Part shown: piece after piece, positions 22,701-28,200 of the stretch | How the letters are laid out: every line of letters starts with the position of its first letter | How positions within the stretch are numbered: position 1 is the stretch's first letter | The notes under the pieces: model-generated | The model's input: only the letters and a program-made list of their open reading frames with translations | Told to the model about the DNA's origin: nothing | Databases searched by the model: none | Assembly (NCBI GenBank): GCA_039621445.1 | Contig: CP154956.1 | Location: 79,852,474-79,916,473, forward strand | Direction: 5' to 3' | DNA from: Euglena gracilis | Lineage: Eukaryota > Euglenida > Euglenophyceae > Euglenales | DNA: 64,000 nucleotides | Translations under genes and position numbers: made by a program

Positions 22701-24919
22701 CAACAGGGACATCAATGGGGATCTCCACCACCCGCTCCACCACCCTCTCCACATGGGTTTCGACCTTGGTCAAACGGCTGCAGCCCATCCACATTTGGCT
22801 GAGACTGGGGAATAACACAAATGAGGGCAGTCAATCCGACTAGCTAGCCCTGCTAGCGGACCCCGGGGGGTTCACTTGGATTTCAATTGGAAAACTTTGG
22901 ACCAGCTGCCCCCCCCCAGGAGGGGGGTACTGCGAACCCCGAAGCAAAAGCCTGTCACTGACCCTGGGGGGGGGGGTGACTGCCACTTCCACTTCAACTT
23001 CAAAAATCAGTCAGTCCAGTTGCTTCGATAAACCAGGAAAGCCATCACCCCCCCCCCACCCACTCTGCCCATCCACTCTGGAATCCAAGGGAAATCTGAC
23101 AACAAACGTGGAAAAAAGGCCAATTTTTTTTCAATTTGGCACCGATTCTTTTTGGTTTTTCTCTCTGAAAAAACCAGTCACCCACCCCTCGGGGGGGGGG
23201 GGCGGTGACTAAGGCTGTGTGATCCAAACCCACCTGCCCACCCATCTCCCCCATAGGTGTGCCGCACAGGGGTTAAATGAATGTATGATCCAGAATAATA
23301 GAAAATAAAACATAGGTAACAGCAAACAAAATAAAATGAGATGCATTGATTGACAGCATTGACAGCTCACTGATTCCAAAACCTGATTGGTGAGTCTCAA
23401 GATTCCAAACTGAACCTAGTGGTGGACTGAACGGTAATAATCCTTCAGCACTGGAACTTCAACCTCTTTCTCGATGAACTGTGGGACCACCACTTCCTTG
23501 GTGCAGTGGATGATGCGCTCTACGGGCTTTTCAATGATGTTGAAGACAGGCACTTCTTTGGTGTGCTCCACCGTCACTTCCACCTCTTTGTAGACCACTT
23601 TCTCCACCAGTGTCTCCACCGGGAGCTCCACCAGACACTCCACAGGGATGAACCGTGTCAAGAAATGCCATTGCTTACCAAAACCTCTCGAGGGGAAGCA
23701 CAATGTCATCATCACAATCGGGCAAGGACAAACATCCCCAGTTATTGGTCTCCGGTGGGGTCCGGTGGGGTCCGGTGGGGTTCCGGTGGGTTGCCTTGGG
23801 GGGGGGGAACACATGCAACAAGGTGGTTGCATGCAAACAAGGTGGTTGACCGGATGTTCTTGTTGCATCATGCAGTGGGTGCACAGCATCATGGCCCCCA
23901 GGGTCATGGTCGAGCACCTGTAACTGACCCCAGATTTTTGCCGTTTCCGGCCGTTTACTACAGGTGCTTGGTCAGGGTCTTGGCCTCCTTTTTTGTCCCA
24001 CATGAGTCACCTTTTGGCTCTGTTTGATGGGCCCAGCCAGGTGCCCGGGATCTTTTGCCCCATCCCCACCCGGGATCACCACATGATGTGATGTACTCAT
24101 TGCTCACCCTAGGGTCATCGGTTTCATCCACCCCAATGGCCACCAAATATTGGCCATCACAAATCATATCCTGCAACTTTTTGACCTGAAGGAAAAGATC
24201 TTTTCTAAAATAAAAAAGGCAACCTATTGTTGTTCAACCCTCTTTGGAGCATGAGAATTTGGGGCCATAAAAATCCAGAAGAAAAATCTGTTCATGGCAA
24301 AAAAATATCTCCGGTGGGATCCGGTGGGATCCGGTGGGAACCCACTAGTCAAATGGTCTGAAAATCCCCGGTGGGATCCGGTGGCTGTCCTGCTACCATA
24401 TGGCTGAAGCAATGGCACTGTCAGGATGCGGTCACCAGGGCGCCTTTCATACACTGGGGCCACATCGGGTACCCTTGGGCTTGTCAGCTTCGGGTAGATG
24501 GGTACGAGATCACTGCCTTTCAGCTGGTCCACTGGGGGTGCCGTCATCCGCTCCACTGCCAGGACCCGCTTTGGCGGCTGAGAAGCCGGAGGCAGGACCG
24601 TCGAGCTTCGCTCCACAACCGCAGGGCGCGGTGAGATGGGGTTGAAGTCCGCGGCGGGCCGCTTGGGTACCAGGGGCATCGGGGCTGTCGTCGAGGTTTG
24701 CTCCACAACCACAGGGCGCGGTGAGATCGGGTTGAAGTCCGCGGGGGGCCGCTTGGGTGCCAGGGGCATCGGGGCCTCGGTGGGCTGTGGACTCGGAGTG
24801 GCCCGGGGCGGGGGAGTACTCCAGGCACGGCGGGGCACTGAGTACTGGGGGGGCAACGGCGCGCTGGAAAACGGAGGCATCTGAGGCAGCTGTGCATAGC
24901 ACTGGCAGAGACCAGGCAT
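1474..24919 (-). CDS. Candidate giant multi-exon gene: alveolin-like, C2-array and YRD-repeat protein
   Basis: This entry is the span over which about 30 GC-rich minus-strand coding blocks follow one another with no opposing gene between them. The order is proline-rich head, V/E/K/P alveolin-like segment, several C2-like domains, about two dozen YRD/GR/GF-PP modules, charged tail and a C-terminal folded region. Intron phases agree for many neighbouring pairs (for example 23428/22764, 22630/22156, 21180/21045, 20281/18851, 18661/18505, 18415/18135, 14780/14215, 13916/13401, 7067/6933, 4708/3841). They disagree or are unresolved for others, so small exons are missing or the span holds more than one gene. 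The start codon is not established; ATG at 24919 is the first candidate in the proline-rich exon. The stop would be TGA at 1474 or TGA at 2411. V/P/E/K-rich proteins of this class form a membrane skeleton under the plasma membrane or alveolar sacs, and C2 domains bind membranes. The scaffold role is inferred. Confidence 0.45.
2411..2953 (-). CDS. Folded-looking C-terminal region exon
   Basis: A GC-rich frame from acceptor CGGCAG|CTG, or CTGCAG|CCC. The peptide has hydrophobic core-like stretches: LDSLLRPIGILLGSAG, YLASGWPAVVWACAVPADVR, VVDGIFDAAGAVVSEIAG and RVAVIMPPKEYVRG. It ends DGKRVLDVAGRPISL and RKLGIPTLLLLR. Frame and composition support real coding sequence; no family is recognised. 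Two endings are possible. The frame reaches TGA at 2411, with AATAAA immediately before it. Alternatively a donor ACT|GTATGC (near 2452) joins the exon at 1795 in matching phase 2. Confidence 0.62.
   Translation of the reverse strand: MQPHPLDSLLRPIGILLGSAGEPLYLASGWPAVVWACAVPADVRLADTVVDDVTSPNPDLLLADRTPLLNVQTSRPLSLRRARRLAQYMCERPPVAGGVVDGIFDAAGAVVSEIAGRVAVIMPPKEYVRGPDGKRVLDVAGRPISLSNAQRKLGIPTLLLLRFSLRLYARACQADGAIKH
3736..3841 (-). CDS. Small charged exon
   Basis: The acceptor TCTCCTCAG|GTG is strong. The peptide VIDTTKAVTPFPVEEAPELG, then EPRPGRKRGTIK, continues the acidic/basic low-complexity tail. The donor is probably AAGA|GTGGCA (phase 1), although reading on to a stop is possible. Confidence 0.52.
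4708..4824 (-). CDS. Small charged exon
   Basis: 39 codons, phase 0 at both ends (TTTTTTGTCAG|CAC acceptor, GAG|GTGCGT donor). The peptide is HGADIEQQGTPQRRPK, then AAKPGSVARDEEEEEPSQE: disordered and highly charged. It joins the next exon in frame. Confidence 0.58.
5140..5692 (-). CDS. Acidic, Pro/Ala/Glu-rich low-complexity exon
   Basis: From acceptor ATCTCAG|C the frame gives RSPRPSMTIGGTAVVVLPE, then a long disordered stretch rich in Glu, Pro, Ala and Ser (EGEGEETRPVEPRL, VDVEYEDLPARPLPQVD) and a basic end (ERPKGSKRGKDSPKAQRTK). It closes either at an in-frame TGA (5140) or at one of several weak donors just before it (AAG|GTTGGT is phase 0). An ATG at 5673 would also permit an independent start. 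Such tails are common in cytoskeletal scaffolds. Confidence 0.55.
6198..6298 (-). CDS. Small exon after the module array
   Basis: The acceptor TTTGCCCCCAG|CT is strong. The frame gives PANRFIMLDPRLKGIIHDLT, then PDNSVSQSLTRTR. The 3' end is either CGG|GTTTCC, where GC content drops, or AAA|GTAAAT at 6120. The phase does not match the preceding exon, so an exon may be missing. The peptide resembles no family I know. Confidence 0.45.
6559..6933 (-). CDS. YRD-module exon (four modules)
   Basis: 125 codons, phase 0 at both ends: acceptor TTTCCCAG|ATC after a good pyrimidine tract, donor TTT|GTATTC. Modules: GYDEDYRDLNGRAPGERGF, DNYADENGRHVGEAGF, DAYRDANFRCPGERGF and GFDSYYRDPAGRKPGDVGF. The linker before the last is AQAGMTAVDMERELAQ. 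This is the last module exon in the direction of transcription. The final module is cut just before its PP. Confidence 0.74.
7067..7310 (-). CDS. YRD-module exon (two modules)
   Basis: Modules are GYDANYQDDQGRLPGDAGF and TYDQDYRDSAGQRAGDRGF, each followed by VPP, then RGLPFRLLSPEQLLPKG. The acceptor is GCGTCAG|C (7310) or GCGAAG|GC (7305). The donor GGG|GTGGAG (phase 0) joins the next exon to give LLPKG-IRAIKAAGLPYG, the expected linker. Confidence 0.68.
7702..7837 (-). CDS. YRD-module exon (one module) with an unusual acceptor
   Basis: The module AADRYYHDSLGRRPGEPGF-IPP is followed by PQPDKPDTEEAIYVLGP. The previous exon ends ELPEG, so ELPEG plus DRYYHD restores the usual linker-module junction. 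The 5' border (TGTGCATTCGGC|GCT) again lacks AG. The donor could be CAGG|GTCTTC (phase 1), which suits the GAAG|GC acceptor of the next exon. Confidence 0.55.
7924..8028 (-). CDS. YRD-module exon (one module) with an unusual acceptor
   Basis: The frame ADVNGRRPGEPGF-IPP, followed by the linker AQGKTAEEMVVELPEG, ends at donor GGC|GTGAAC (phase 0). It is clearly coding by similarity to the other modules, but no AG lies at its 5' border: the sequence reads CACACCGCCTGCG|GCC. The border given is set by homology. Either the splice site is non-canonical or the sequence is altered here. Confidence 0.55.
8268..8338. repeat. 11-bp tandem repeat (CCATTTTAGGC)
   Basis: About six direct copies of CCATTTTAGGC inside an intron. 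The same unit recurs at 9789-9910 in the same intron, where it flanks GGGACCCCACCTATAGGGGG. The two arrays lie between the exons at 8.0 and 10.4 kb. Confidence 0.7.
9789..9910. repeat. 11-bp tandem repeat (CCATTTTAGGC), second array
   Basis: Two blocks of the CCATTTTAGGC unit separated by about 20 bp, in the same intron as the array at 8.3 kb. The shared CTATAGG sequence beside both arrays suggests one duplicated intronic segment. Confidence 0.7.
10366..10742 (-). CDS. YRD-module exon (three modules)
   Basis: The acceptor is GGCAG|C at 10742, or GGGAG|AT at 10731; the latter joins the previous exon in phase 1 as PGDADSERGF. The peptide has ERGFIPPLAALEGKTVAEME, GFDKYYRDPSGRGPGDEGF, the IREADTG-like stretch FVMRDPVTGMVYFLTP, DYVDFQGRHVGDPGF, and GYSEQYR cut by the donor C|GTGGCC. 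Confidence 0.68.
11395..11815 (-). CDS. YRD-module exon (five modules)
   Basis: The longest module exon. The acceptor is TGTGCAG|GCC and the donor GGAG|GTCAGA. Modules in order: ARAPGDAGF-VPP (half), DYVDPYGQRPGDRGF, GFDADYRDPNGRQPGEKDF, DYLDPSGKHVGEEGF and CYDDGFRDGNGRRPG (cut by the donor). The linker GIDDEQRRMAKALGLPE parallels the linker at 14.0 kb. Modules with YRD and xPGD alternate with modules with YxD and HVG, so there are at least two subtypes in a set order. Confidence 0.72.
12004..12221 (-). CDS. YRD-module exon (two divergent modules)
   Basis: The acceptor is GCGTTCAG|T (phase 2) and the donor AAAT|GTATTT (phase 1). A linker (AGRTAEEMLEELPE) is followed by GYDEFFHDQQLRRPADPDF and GYDQNYRDAAGR. 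These modules are more divergent than the rest: RRPADPDF replaces RxPGDxGF. The run KKVDDDEAQPVHH between them is acidic. Confidence 0.62.
12418..12566. repeat. Tandem 74-bp duplication in an intron
   Basis: The block starting GAGCAGTATGCGCCTTATGG and ending AATAACCACCAGC occurs twice in a row, nearly identical. Each copy holds GCGCCTT and AAGGCGC, so each can form a hairpin. It sits in the intron between the exons at 12.0 and 12.8 kb. Confidence 0.8.
12811..13053 (-). CDS. YRD-module exon (two modules, with IREADTG variant)
   Basis: The acceptor is CAACCAG|AAG; an earlier one could add WTPNPALNQ. The donor is CACAGG|GTGCCC. The exon starts KPFVIREADTGMVYFITPA, then YTAEYTDSRGRHAGDAGF and GYTEQYRDENGRKPGQPGF. 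The block at 10366-10742 has the same layout (FVMRDPVTGMVYFLTP, then two modules), so the two exons derive from a duplication of a longer unit. Confidence 0.68.
13173..13401 (-). CDS. YRD-module exon (two modules)
   Basis: The acceptor is CGCCAG|CCC (phase 0), matching the previous exon; the likely donor is CAGG|GTTTGA (phase 1). The modules are CYDIGYRDENWFRPGECGF and GFDAYYRDNANRKPGDDGF, separated by a charged helix-like linker (DALKGKTKEDMERELPH). The same linker type, ending in ELP-x-G, recurs at 12.1, 7.95 and 6.6 kb, so the real unit is module plus linker. Confidence 0.7.
13916..14215 (-). CDS. YRD-module exon (three modules)
   Basis: 100 codons, phase 0 at both ends with acceptor AATCAAG|GTC and donor TCT|GTTTAA. 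The modules are CYDAYYVDANERRAGERGF, GYDEDYRDQNGRLPGMVGF and SYVDANGRHVGDEGF, with linkers such as LTGVEDPAKRTRKALGLLQ. The module skeleton is GYD-x2-YRD-x2-GR-x-PG-x2-GF-x-PP. I do not know a named domain with this pattern. The regular Gly and Pro spacing suggests short turns or an extended scaffold rather than one large fold. Confidence 0.72.
14401..14645. mobile_element. TA-flanked poly-C/poly-G element, word GCTTCTAT
   Basis: A 245-bp element in the intron between the exons at 13.9 and 14.8 kb. It starts AACCCCCCCTGATAGAAGC and ends GCTTCTATTAGGGGGG, then TT. TA stands directly outside each end (14399-14400, 14646-14647). Inside, GCTTCTATTTGGACCC and TTTTATTTGGACCC repeat in the same direction, next to GGACCGC motifs. 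Confidence 0.6.
14780..15088 (-). CDS. Transition exon: last C2-like strand and first YRD module
   Basis: Phase 0 at both ends (ACGCAG|AAA, TTT|GTCGCC). The exon starts with beta-like KAVWESTVITIHVPLTAAEH and GMPEIIVTAVELEAA, passes a charged linker (ISKEEKPPLPVEPLR), and ends with the first module of the repeat family, GYDASYRDAEGLAPGEGGF followed by TPP. It ties the C2-like array to the module array within a single exon. That is the best evidence that both belong to one protein. Confidence 0.7.
15549..15805 (-). CDS. C2-like exon (second half of a domain)
   Basis: The acceptor is TTTGGCAG|CG (phase 1), or CAGCAG|TAC. The donor is TCT|GTTTGA, or upstream GAG|GTCCGG, both phase 0. The peptide DIGLDEMTIYVRSHAGQPLG, TACIPLALLVQGLQHD, then IGEVRVSLRATDFG carries the L-x-I, IPL and DFG strands in order, so it is the second half of a C2-like domain. 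It ends IPLVYSPASQLAAE. The next exon follows in matching phase. Confidence 0.66.
15955..16066 (-). CDS. Short C2-like exon
   Basis: The open frame gives VPLLSLRVGEHVLQRLQ, then NKRCIIPVQTMDKA, matching the IPL-turn strand of the other C2-like units. Several AGs (for example ACGCCAG|TA) can serve as acceptor, and GT at CCT|GTGCAG or TCT|GTTACT as donor. The exact ends are unresolved. Confidence 0.45.
16266..16433 (-). CDS. C2-like exon (closing strands)
   Basis: Three in-frame acceptors are possible (GCCCAG|CCC 16433, GGCCAG|CCC, TCGCAG|GTC); the innermost gives VSLRNLRQGIPELLTL. The peptide then runs DTGVGTVVLLLEAVNFGYEA, the closing strand with NFG in place of DFG, and ends ARNLE before the donor GAA|GTCTGG (phase 0). 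It would finish the domain begun at 16684-16855, although the phases do not match and a short linking exon is likely. Confidence 0.6.
16684..16855 (-). CDS. C2-like exon with H-W-H-E signature
   Basis: The acceptor CGTACAG|CTC is phase 0; the likely donor is GAGG|GTCGAC (phase 1). The peptide LRVGDNLYNTSVKFGTD, RLHWHESLGIKVQALPVG, then YYIPAEVLNVEIRDLKAP shows the C2 pattern: T-x-V-x-F, W-H-E-S-L, then L-N-V-E-I-R-D. It is one of the clearest C2-like pieces in the window. Confidence 0.66.
16998..17360. repeat. ATGCAAAAAA-type short tandem arrays
   Basis: Two arrays (about 17005-17060 and 17278-17350) of a 9-10-bp unit, TGCAAAAAA, in the intron between the C2-like exons at 16.7 and 17.8 kb. 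Both are preceded or followed by TATGCAAGT or AACTTGCAT, giving local inverted symmetry. Confidence 0.6.
17835..18135 (-). CDS. C2-like exon (opening strands)
   Basis: The acceptor CCAACAG|GT (phase 1) completes a Cys codon with the previous exon; the donor CCG|GTACCC is phase 2. The peptide has LARHGVPVFGNWGRYIVIHY, KYAKACLLSSHGSTPPILE, then INPIVQTQESAFQVERIP (the NP-x5-E-S-F signature) and LQVTVVEVSGFTTG. This is the first half of a C2-like fold. The next recognised exon starts in another phase, and the expected IPL and closing strands are missing, so at least one exon probably lies unseen between 16.9 and 17.8 kb. Confidence 0.62.
18415..18505 (-). CDS. C2-like exon (closing strand)
   Basis: A 91-nt exon, phase 0 in and phase 1 out. 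The acceptor is AATGCAG|ACG. The peptide TWPCRTLPPAYLPKGEVELI, then ITPLDFGLTP, ends with the DFG-type closing strand shared by the other C2-like units. Both neighbours match in phase, so its place in the transcript is well supported in spite of its size. Confidence 0.62.
18661..18851 (-). CDS. C2-like exon (central strands)
   Basis: The acceptor GATGCAG|AA (phase 1) fits the previous donor and the donor CCT|GTCCAT is phase 0; the length of 191 nt agrees with both. The peptide NVALEVNTMQHFDVRMPTE, TLAIEAQIVSQSG, LGRTDIPLLCLERG, then TPRVWLP gives the middle strands of a C2-like sandwich: F-D-V, L-x-I-E-A, then the IPL turn. The usual W-N-E is replaced by M-Q-H. Codons are less GC-biased than in the repeat exons. 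Confidence 0.65.
19131..19635. mobile_element. hAT-like non-autonomous element, 505 bp
   Basis: Perfect 16-bp terminal inverted repeats: CAGGGAATTTCTTAAG on the left, CTTAAGAAATTCCCTG on the right. The 8-bp direct repeat ACTGTGAC flanks it (19123-19130, 19636-19643). CA...TG ends and 8-bp target duplications are hallmarks of the hAT superfamily. The interior is GC-rich, has no transposase, and repeats CTGGCTGGA and GGCCGGCTGG. It lies in the intron between the exons at 18.7 and 20.3 kb. A 6.6-kb relative is at 52.5-59.0 kb. Confidence 0.85.
20281..20485 (-). CDS. C2-like exon: end of one domain and start of the next
   Basis: The exon opens with the closing strand of a C2-like domain, ELSLILEPIDFGV. 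The same [LV]-x-L-x2-x-DFG ending recurs at 18.45, 16.3 and 15.6 kb. It then starts a new domain: GRMQVAVADAHGPQHTEM, CVVLSVCGRTVEVNKDPA and RGQMGQAALEKQ. The donor A|GTGCCC (phase 1) joins the next exon exactly. The acceptor is CCGAG|CTG. Homology suggests the coding part may begin about 30 nt earlier (CLHLSLGAS), where no AG exists before an in-frame stop. Confidence 0.65.
20782..21045 (-). CDS. C2-like domain exon (first two thirds of a domain)
   Basis: The strand pattern is clear: LDVLVLGLSSG, RCNTSVQAIAGPTIDWNQHF (the N/D-W-N-x-F signature), CFDVVTHP, QHLNIELCNGTGLEVLSR and TSISLFTLARNQLQT. The donor is ACG|GTGCAG, phase 0. The 5' end is unusual: homology demands a boundary near 21045, but the sequence there is TTTCAACTGC|GGG with no AG. 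The nearest AG (CAAAAAG, about 21110) would add an unlikely AT-rich peptide. The 3' part of the domain is in the next exon. Confidence 0.65.
21180..21436 (-). CDS. Exon between C2-like domains
   Basis: The acceptor is ACTGACAG|AA (phase 1) and the donor ACT|GTCTGC (phase 0); the length of 257 nt fits both. The peptide runs EQEESKAPSVTTFDVQRDF, EERMPKLDASMSITRGLRK, then LGVTLLRSS, a Ser/Pro-rich loop, and ends PPRVQIRLTLGQEQSW. The last part reads as a beta strand that could open the next C2-like domain. The preceding exon ends in phase 0, so a small exon may be missing near 21.5-21.8 kb. No named family is recognised. Confidence 0.6.
21854..22156 (-). CDS. C2-like domain exon, nearly complete domain
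   Basis: 101 codons, phase 0 at both ends (GGAG|TTG acceptor, CAC|GTAGCA donor). The order of strands is that of a C2 domain: KFHVSLRTGLTEKATTP, an acidic insert (EPAIDEAGDDGW), RWDETHHFYIRRDG (the W-D/N-E-x-F/H position), RFLEMSVVDDCAG, VLGTTQLDIARLRLA, then VAVASVFNE. C2 domains are beta-sandwiches that bind phospholipid, often with calcium. The usual cluster of loop aspartates is only partly present, so calcium binding is uncertain. The domain follows directly after the alveolin-like exons in matching phase, which supports one protein. Confidence 0.7.
22630..22764 (-). CDS. Alveolin/epiplastin-like exon (V/E/K/P repeat core, part 2)
   Basis: 45 codons with clean phase 0 at both ends (acceptor ACCAAG|GTC, donor CGC|GTGACA). 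The peptide continues the repeat core: VETHVERVVERVVEIPIDV, PVEVEVVKRVEVPTVVEK, then LVEAYSLR. The density of ERVV, EIPI and VEVP phrases is typical of alveolin repeats. An earlier acceptor at 22798 would add a Cys/Met-containing leader (QMWMGCSRLTK) but would break the phase with the previous exon. With 23428-23637 this gives a V/E/K/P core of about 115 residues, short for the class. Confidence 0.72.
23428..23637 (-). CDS. Alveolin/epiplastin-like exon (V/E/K/P repeat core, part 1)
   Basis: The translation is almost wholly Val, Glu, Lys and Pro in short repeats: VELPVETLVEKVV, KEVEVTVEHTKEVPV, IIEKPVERII and IEKEVEVPVLKDYY. This composition and the EKxVEVPV phrasing are the hallmark of alveolins, articulins and epiplastins, filament-forming proteins under the membrane. 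The donor chosen is TCA|GTCCAC at 23427 (phase 0), which joins the next exon in frame; reading on would meet TAG at 23416. The start is uncertain: acceptor GAG|TGT at 23637, or AAG|CAA at 23673, which adds QWHFLTRFIPVE. Assignment to the class rests on composition and phrasing, not on an alignment. Confidence 0.72.
24397..24919 (-). CDS. Proline-rich exon at the head of the alveolin-like gene
   Basis: The longest clean coding block of the series. After a candidate ATG at 24919 it is rich in Pro, Ser and Arg and has no predicted fold. It holds two tandem copies of a 30-residue unit with the core APMPLxPKRPxADFNPIS followed by PRPxVVE. The repeat is exactly 90 bp in DNA (CCACAACC at 24613 and again at 24703). 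It ends KRVLAVERM, then VPIYPKL, VAPVYERRPGDR and LTVPLLQPYG, just before a candidate donor at 24396 (G|GTAGCA, phase 1). Epiplastin and alveolin proteins commonly have a disordered head before the V/E/K/P core, which fits. Several AGs lie upstream of the ATG (for example at CTCTGCCAG), so this could be an internal exon. Confidence 0.6.
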
Positions 24920-25025
24920 CGATGTTTACGCGCAGCCAGGGTGGGACCAAATTCGGAAAAACAAAAAGATTCGCCCAATGCCGCTGCTCAAGGCGCAGAT
25001 ATCACGAAAACAAACTGAAAACTCA

Positions 25026-25203
25026 AGGGGTTGGGAGTATTGGGCTCTGGCTGAGCTGCACCAACGCTGTGCTGCGCTGTGGGTGCCGATGGCGCGGTGG
25101 CCACCAGCTCCTCAGTGGAACCCAAAGCAGGCCTCGCTGTGATGGCACCAGCTCCCTTGATGCAGTCTTCGAGAGGCCCAAGGAGGCAGAGGCCATGCCC
25201 CTG
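25026..25203 (-). CDS. Possible 5' exon, low-complexity Ala/Pro/Thr-rich
   Basis: The minus strand is open here in two frames. One gives an Ala/Thr/Pro-rich stretch (STEELVATAPSAPTAQ, then QPEPNTPNP) that resembles the proline-rich exon just downstream. The other begins with an ATG in a reasonable context (MASASLGLSKTASRE). GC content is above the local background. I cannot choose the frame or the donor, and this may be upstream non-coding sequence. Confidence 0.22.
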
Positions 25204-25204
25204 C

Positions 25205-28200
25205 ACAAAACCCCTCAAGAGCCAAAATCCCTAGGGGGGGGGGTCCCAACAGGGTTGGGGGGGGCTAGACATCAGCCGCTGGGGGGGGGGGGGGTTGTAC
25301 GGGAAGGCTTGGTGTGGGGGGATCCACAGGCTTGTATGGGAATCTCGGAGGAGGGGGGGCCTTCCAAAACCGGGGGGGGGACCCTCCTACCTCCAGTTTT
25401 CGGTCGCCGGGACTTCTCACCGTTGAGCGCAAAATTTCATATTGAGCCCCAAGAGGGCCCTAGAATACACACCCGGCGCGAAGCGCCAGAAGATTTTTTT
25501 TTGCCCCGCAGAGAGAAGGGGGGGTGGGGGACCCCCCTTCCGAAACTGGGGGGTGGGGGACCCCCAACCACCTTACCCCTCTAGAGGGGGGGTGACCCCC
25601 CACCTCCTACCTTTTGTCTGCGGAGCTTCCCATACAACCCCGAGGGGACCTCCCACCCAGGGGTGGTGGGGGTCAACCCCCTCCACCCACCATGGAGATG
25701 TGGTGGATTCGTTGGACATGTGGTGGGGGATTCAAAAGAGCTTTCTCAGACCTAATGATCAACACATCATTTTGAACATGCATTTGAAACACAATCCAGA
25801 AGTCCCTTGGTCCCTGAGGGGGGAGCAACTTGGGCCCCACTTGGGCTGCGGCTTGGCACAGTAAGGGAGACTGTGGATGGAAATTTGCGGGGAATGTGCT
25901 CTATGGATGTCAATGACTGGTACCTCGTCAAACTCATGGTGTACAATCATTGGTGGTCTGGCAGCAACTTGGGACTCCTGAAAAATGGGCATACATCAAG
26001 ACAAGAAAAAGCACAGCTGGACAATTCCCAGACCATTCCCTCCATATGCGGGTCGGACAACTATGTGGGGGGGCACCCAAACAGTGGCACGGTTTACGAG
26101 ATCGACTTTCAGCCCAATGCAAAATGTCGAGTCGAAACGTTTTTGCCCCAAAAACGGCCAAAATTTTCATTTTGAGCACATTTTGGGCAAAATTTTGTCA
26201 AAATTGCCAAGAATTTTCGGCACAAAGCGCCAAAAGGAAAATTTTGACCTTAATTGAGGGGTCCCGGGTAAACCCTCCCCTCAAATAATGCCCCCCCAAA
26301 TAATACCCCCCCCCCCAATCTCGAAATCCCCGGGGTCCGACTTCGGCCACCGAATTGATACCCCCCCCAATCTCCGGATTTTGACCTGAAAATTTGGGTA
26401 AAAATGACAATCTCTGGCAACAAATTACGAAAAAAAAATCGATTTTTCTGGACCATCTGGCCTCCAAAAATGCTAAATTTTAGGAGAAAGTACAAAAAAT
26501 GACCCCAAAGGGGGTTTTGGGTGCTATTTTGGGTCTTACGGGACTTCGAATTTTGAAAAATTTTGGGAAATAGCACCCCCCCCAAATAATACCCCCCCCT
26601 TGGGCCGGGACTTTGGGCGGAAAAAAAAAAGATACCCCAGGGGGGGTATTATTTGGGGGGTTTACCCCCCCCCGGGGTCGGCCGGACCGTGGGGGTCCGG
26701 ACTCACCCCCCCTGTTCAGGAGGGGGACACCTAAACCCCATGCACCCTCTGTTTTTGGAAGCCTGGGCCAAACCGTGCCTCCAGCGGGGGATCCTTTGGG
26801 GGAATCCTTTGGGGGGCGAGAGGGTCCGGTGAACCCACCAACCCTAACCACCGGGTCCGACCTTAAAAAAATCCTTGGTAGGACTCAATGGACAAGCCAC
26901 CAAATCAAAAGAGACTACACTGACACACTACACTGCACCACACTGCACAGACTACACTGATTCTGGTTTGCTGATTGTTCACTTAGATCCGTTGCATTTA
27001 TGTGCAGAATGGATTTCTCCCTCCAGAATTCCTGTACAATTTTTAAACCGATCAGGGAGGAAGGGACACTAAGGGGGAAGCACAATGACCTTGCGAGGCC
27101 GACCCGACATGACCTCCCCAGCCGGGAAAAAAAAACAGCAAAGACCGTGTGCCGAAAATGGGGCAGGGGGAGCAGAGGCAAGAAAAAAACACAACAGTGG
27201 CAGCGTTGGAGAAACGTCATCAGCCAAATTCAATGAAAAAAACAAATTGATAAGGACGCCCTCGAACCCAACGCACCGAGCAATCATGAACAACGCTGCG
27301 GGAGAACAGGCAGAGCCTCGCACCTCTCCTGCTTCACCCTCGGCGTCCCTTCCTCATTGGTTGGTTTTCCTCAAATGAGTTGTGGGTGCTCGACAATGTC
27401 CACTTCACAACATGGGGGGTACACCAGTCGGTGATTTACCAACTATGCCTGTATTCAAAGTGTTCCAACAGAAACAGTTTTGATGGTCACCCCTTCTTAA
27501 AACCTATTAAACCTAATGGGGGGAGGTATGCAATGCAATTTACTCAAGGTCATATCCTTCTGAATGATGTGGTTGTCATCCCCGTCAATTCTCAAACCCT
27601 GACAAAATCCCACCAGCATCAAAATAACAAGTGCACGGATGAAAACGCCAGGGACCTCCTCAAAAACACTGCCGACAAGGGCATATTGGGGACTGAGGGG
27701 GGGGGATGCCAATTGTCTCCTCCTTTGCACAATTTGCTCAGGCAAAAAAATTCAGCAGAAACGAAAAAAAATAAACCATTCACGATTTCCTGGCCAGAAA
27801 TCCCAATCTGAACCATCAGCAGTACCTTCACATCTCTATGGGTGATAGCTTTGTCATTCTGTTTAAAAATCAGGGAACCCCCCCTTGCAGCCACAGACCA
27901 GCCTGCCAATGACCAGTCTCCGACAATTCAGGTCATTAACAAATCAATGTCCATCTCCAACCAGGCAGGATTTTAGGGATCAAGAGAAATGAGAAATAAC
28001 AAAGGCAGTTGCCATTGGGGGAGGGGAAGCATTAAAAACTTCATTCTTCTTTTGAAACGTTTTCTGAGTGATATATAACCCAAAATTTACTGTCTTGGTG
28101 GCATCAACTTTCGTTGGGTACTTTCTGCCTTGGTGTACGCTTGGTGGAAAAAAGGCACTGGTGAACCCTCAGCTCCATGATTGGCAAGAGGGTCGCAGGA

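Noticed and set aside
23416-23428. TAG at 23416 as the end of a short alveolin gene.
   Set aside because: A donor in phase just before it leads to the next V/E/K/P exon at 22764. A short separate gene cannot be fully excluded.
27380-27811. A 143-codon plus-strand frame.
   Set aside because: AT-rich codons, no recognisable domain, no splice context and a G-run inside it; probably chance.
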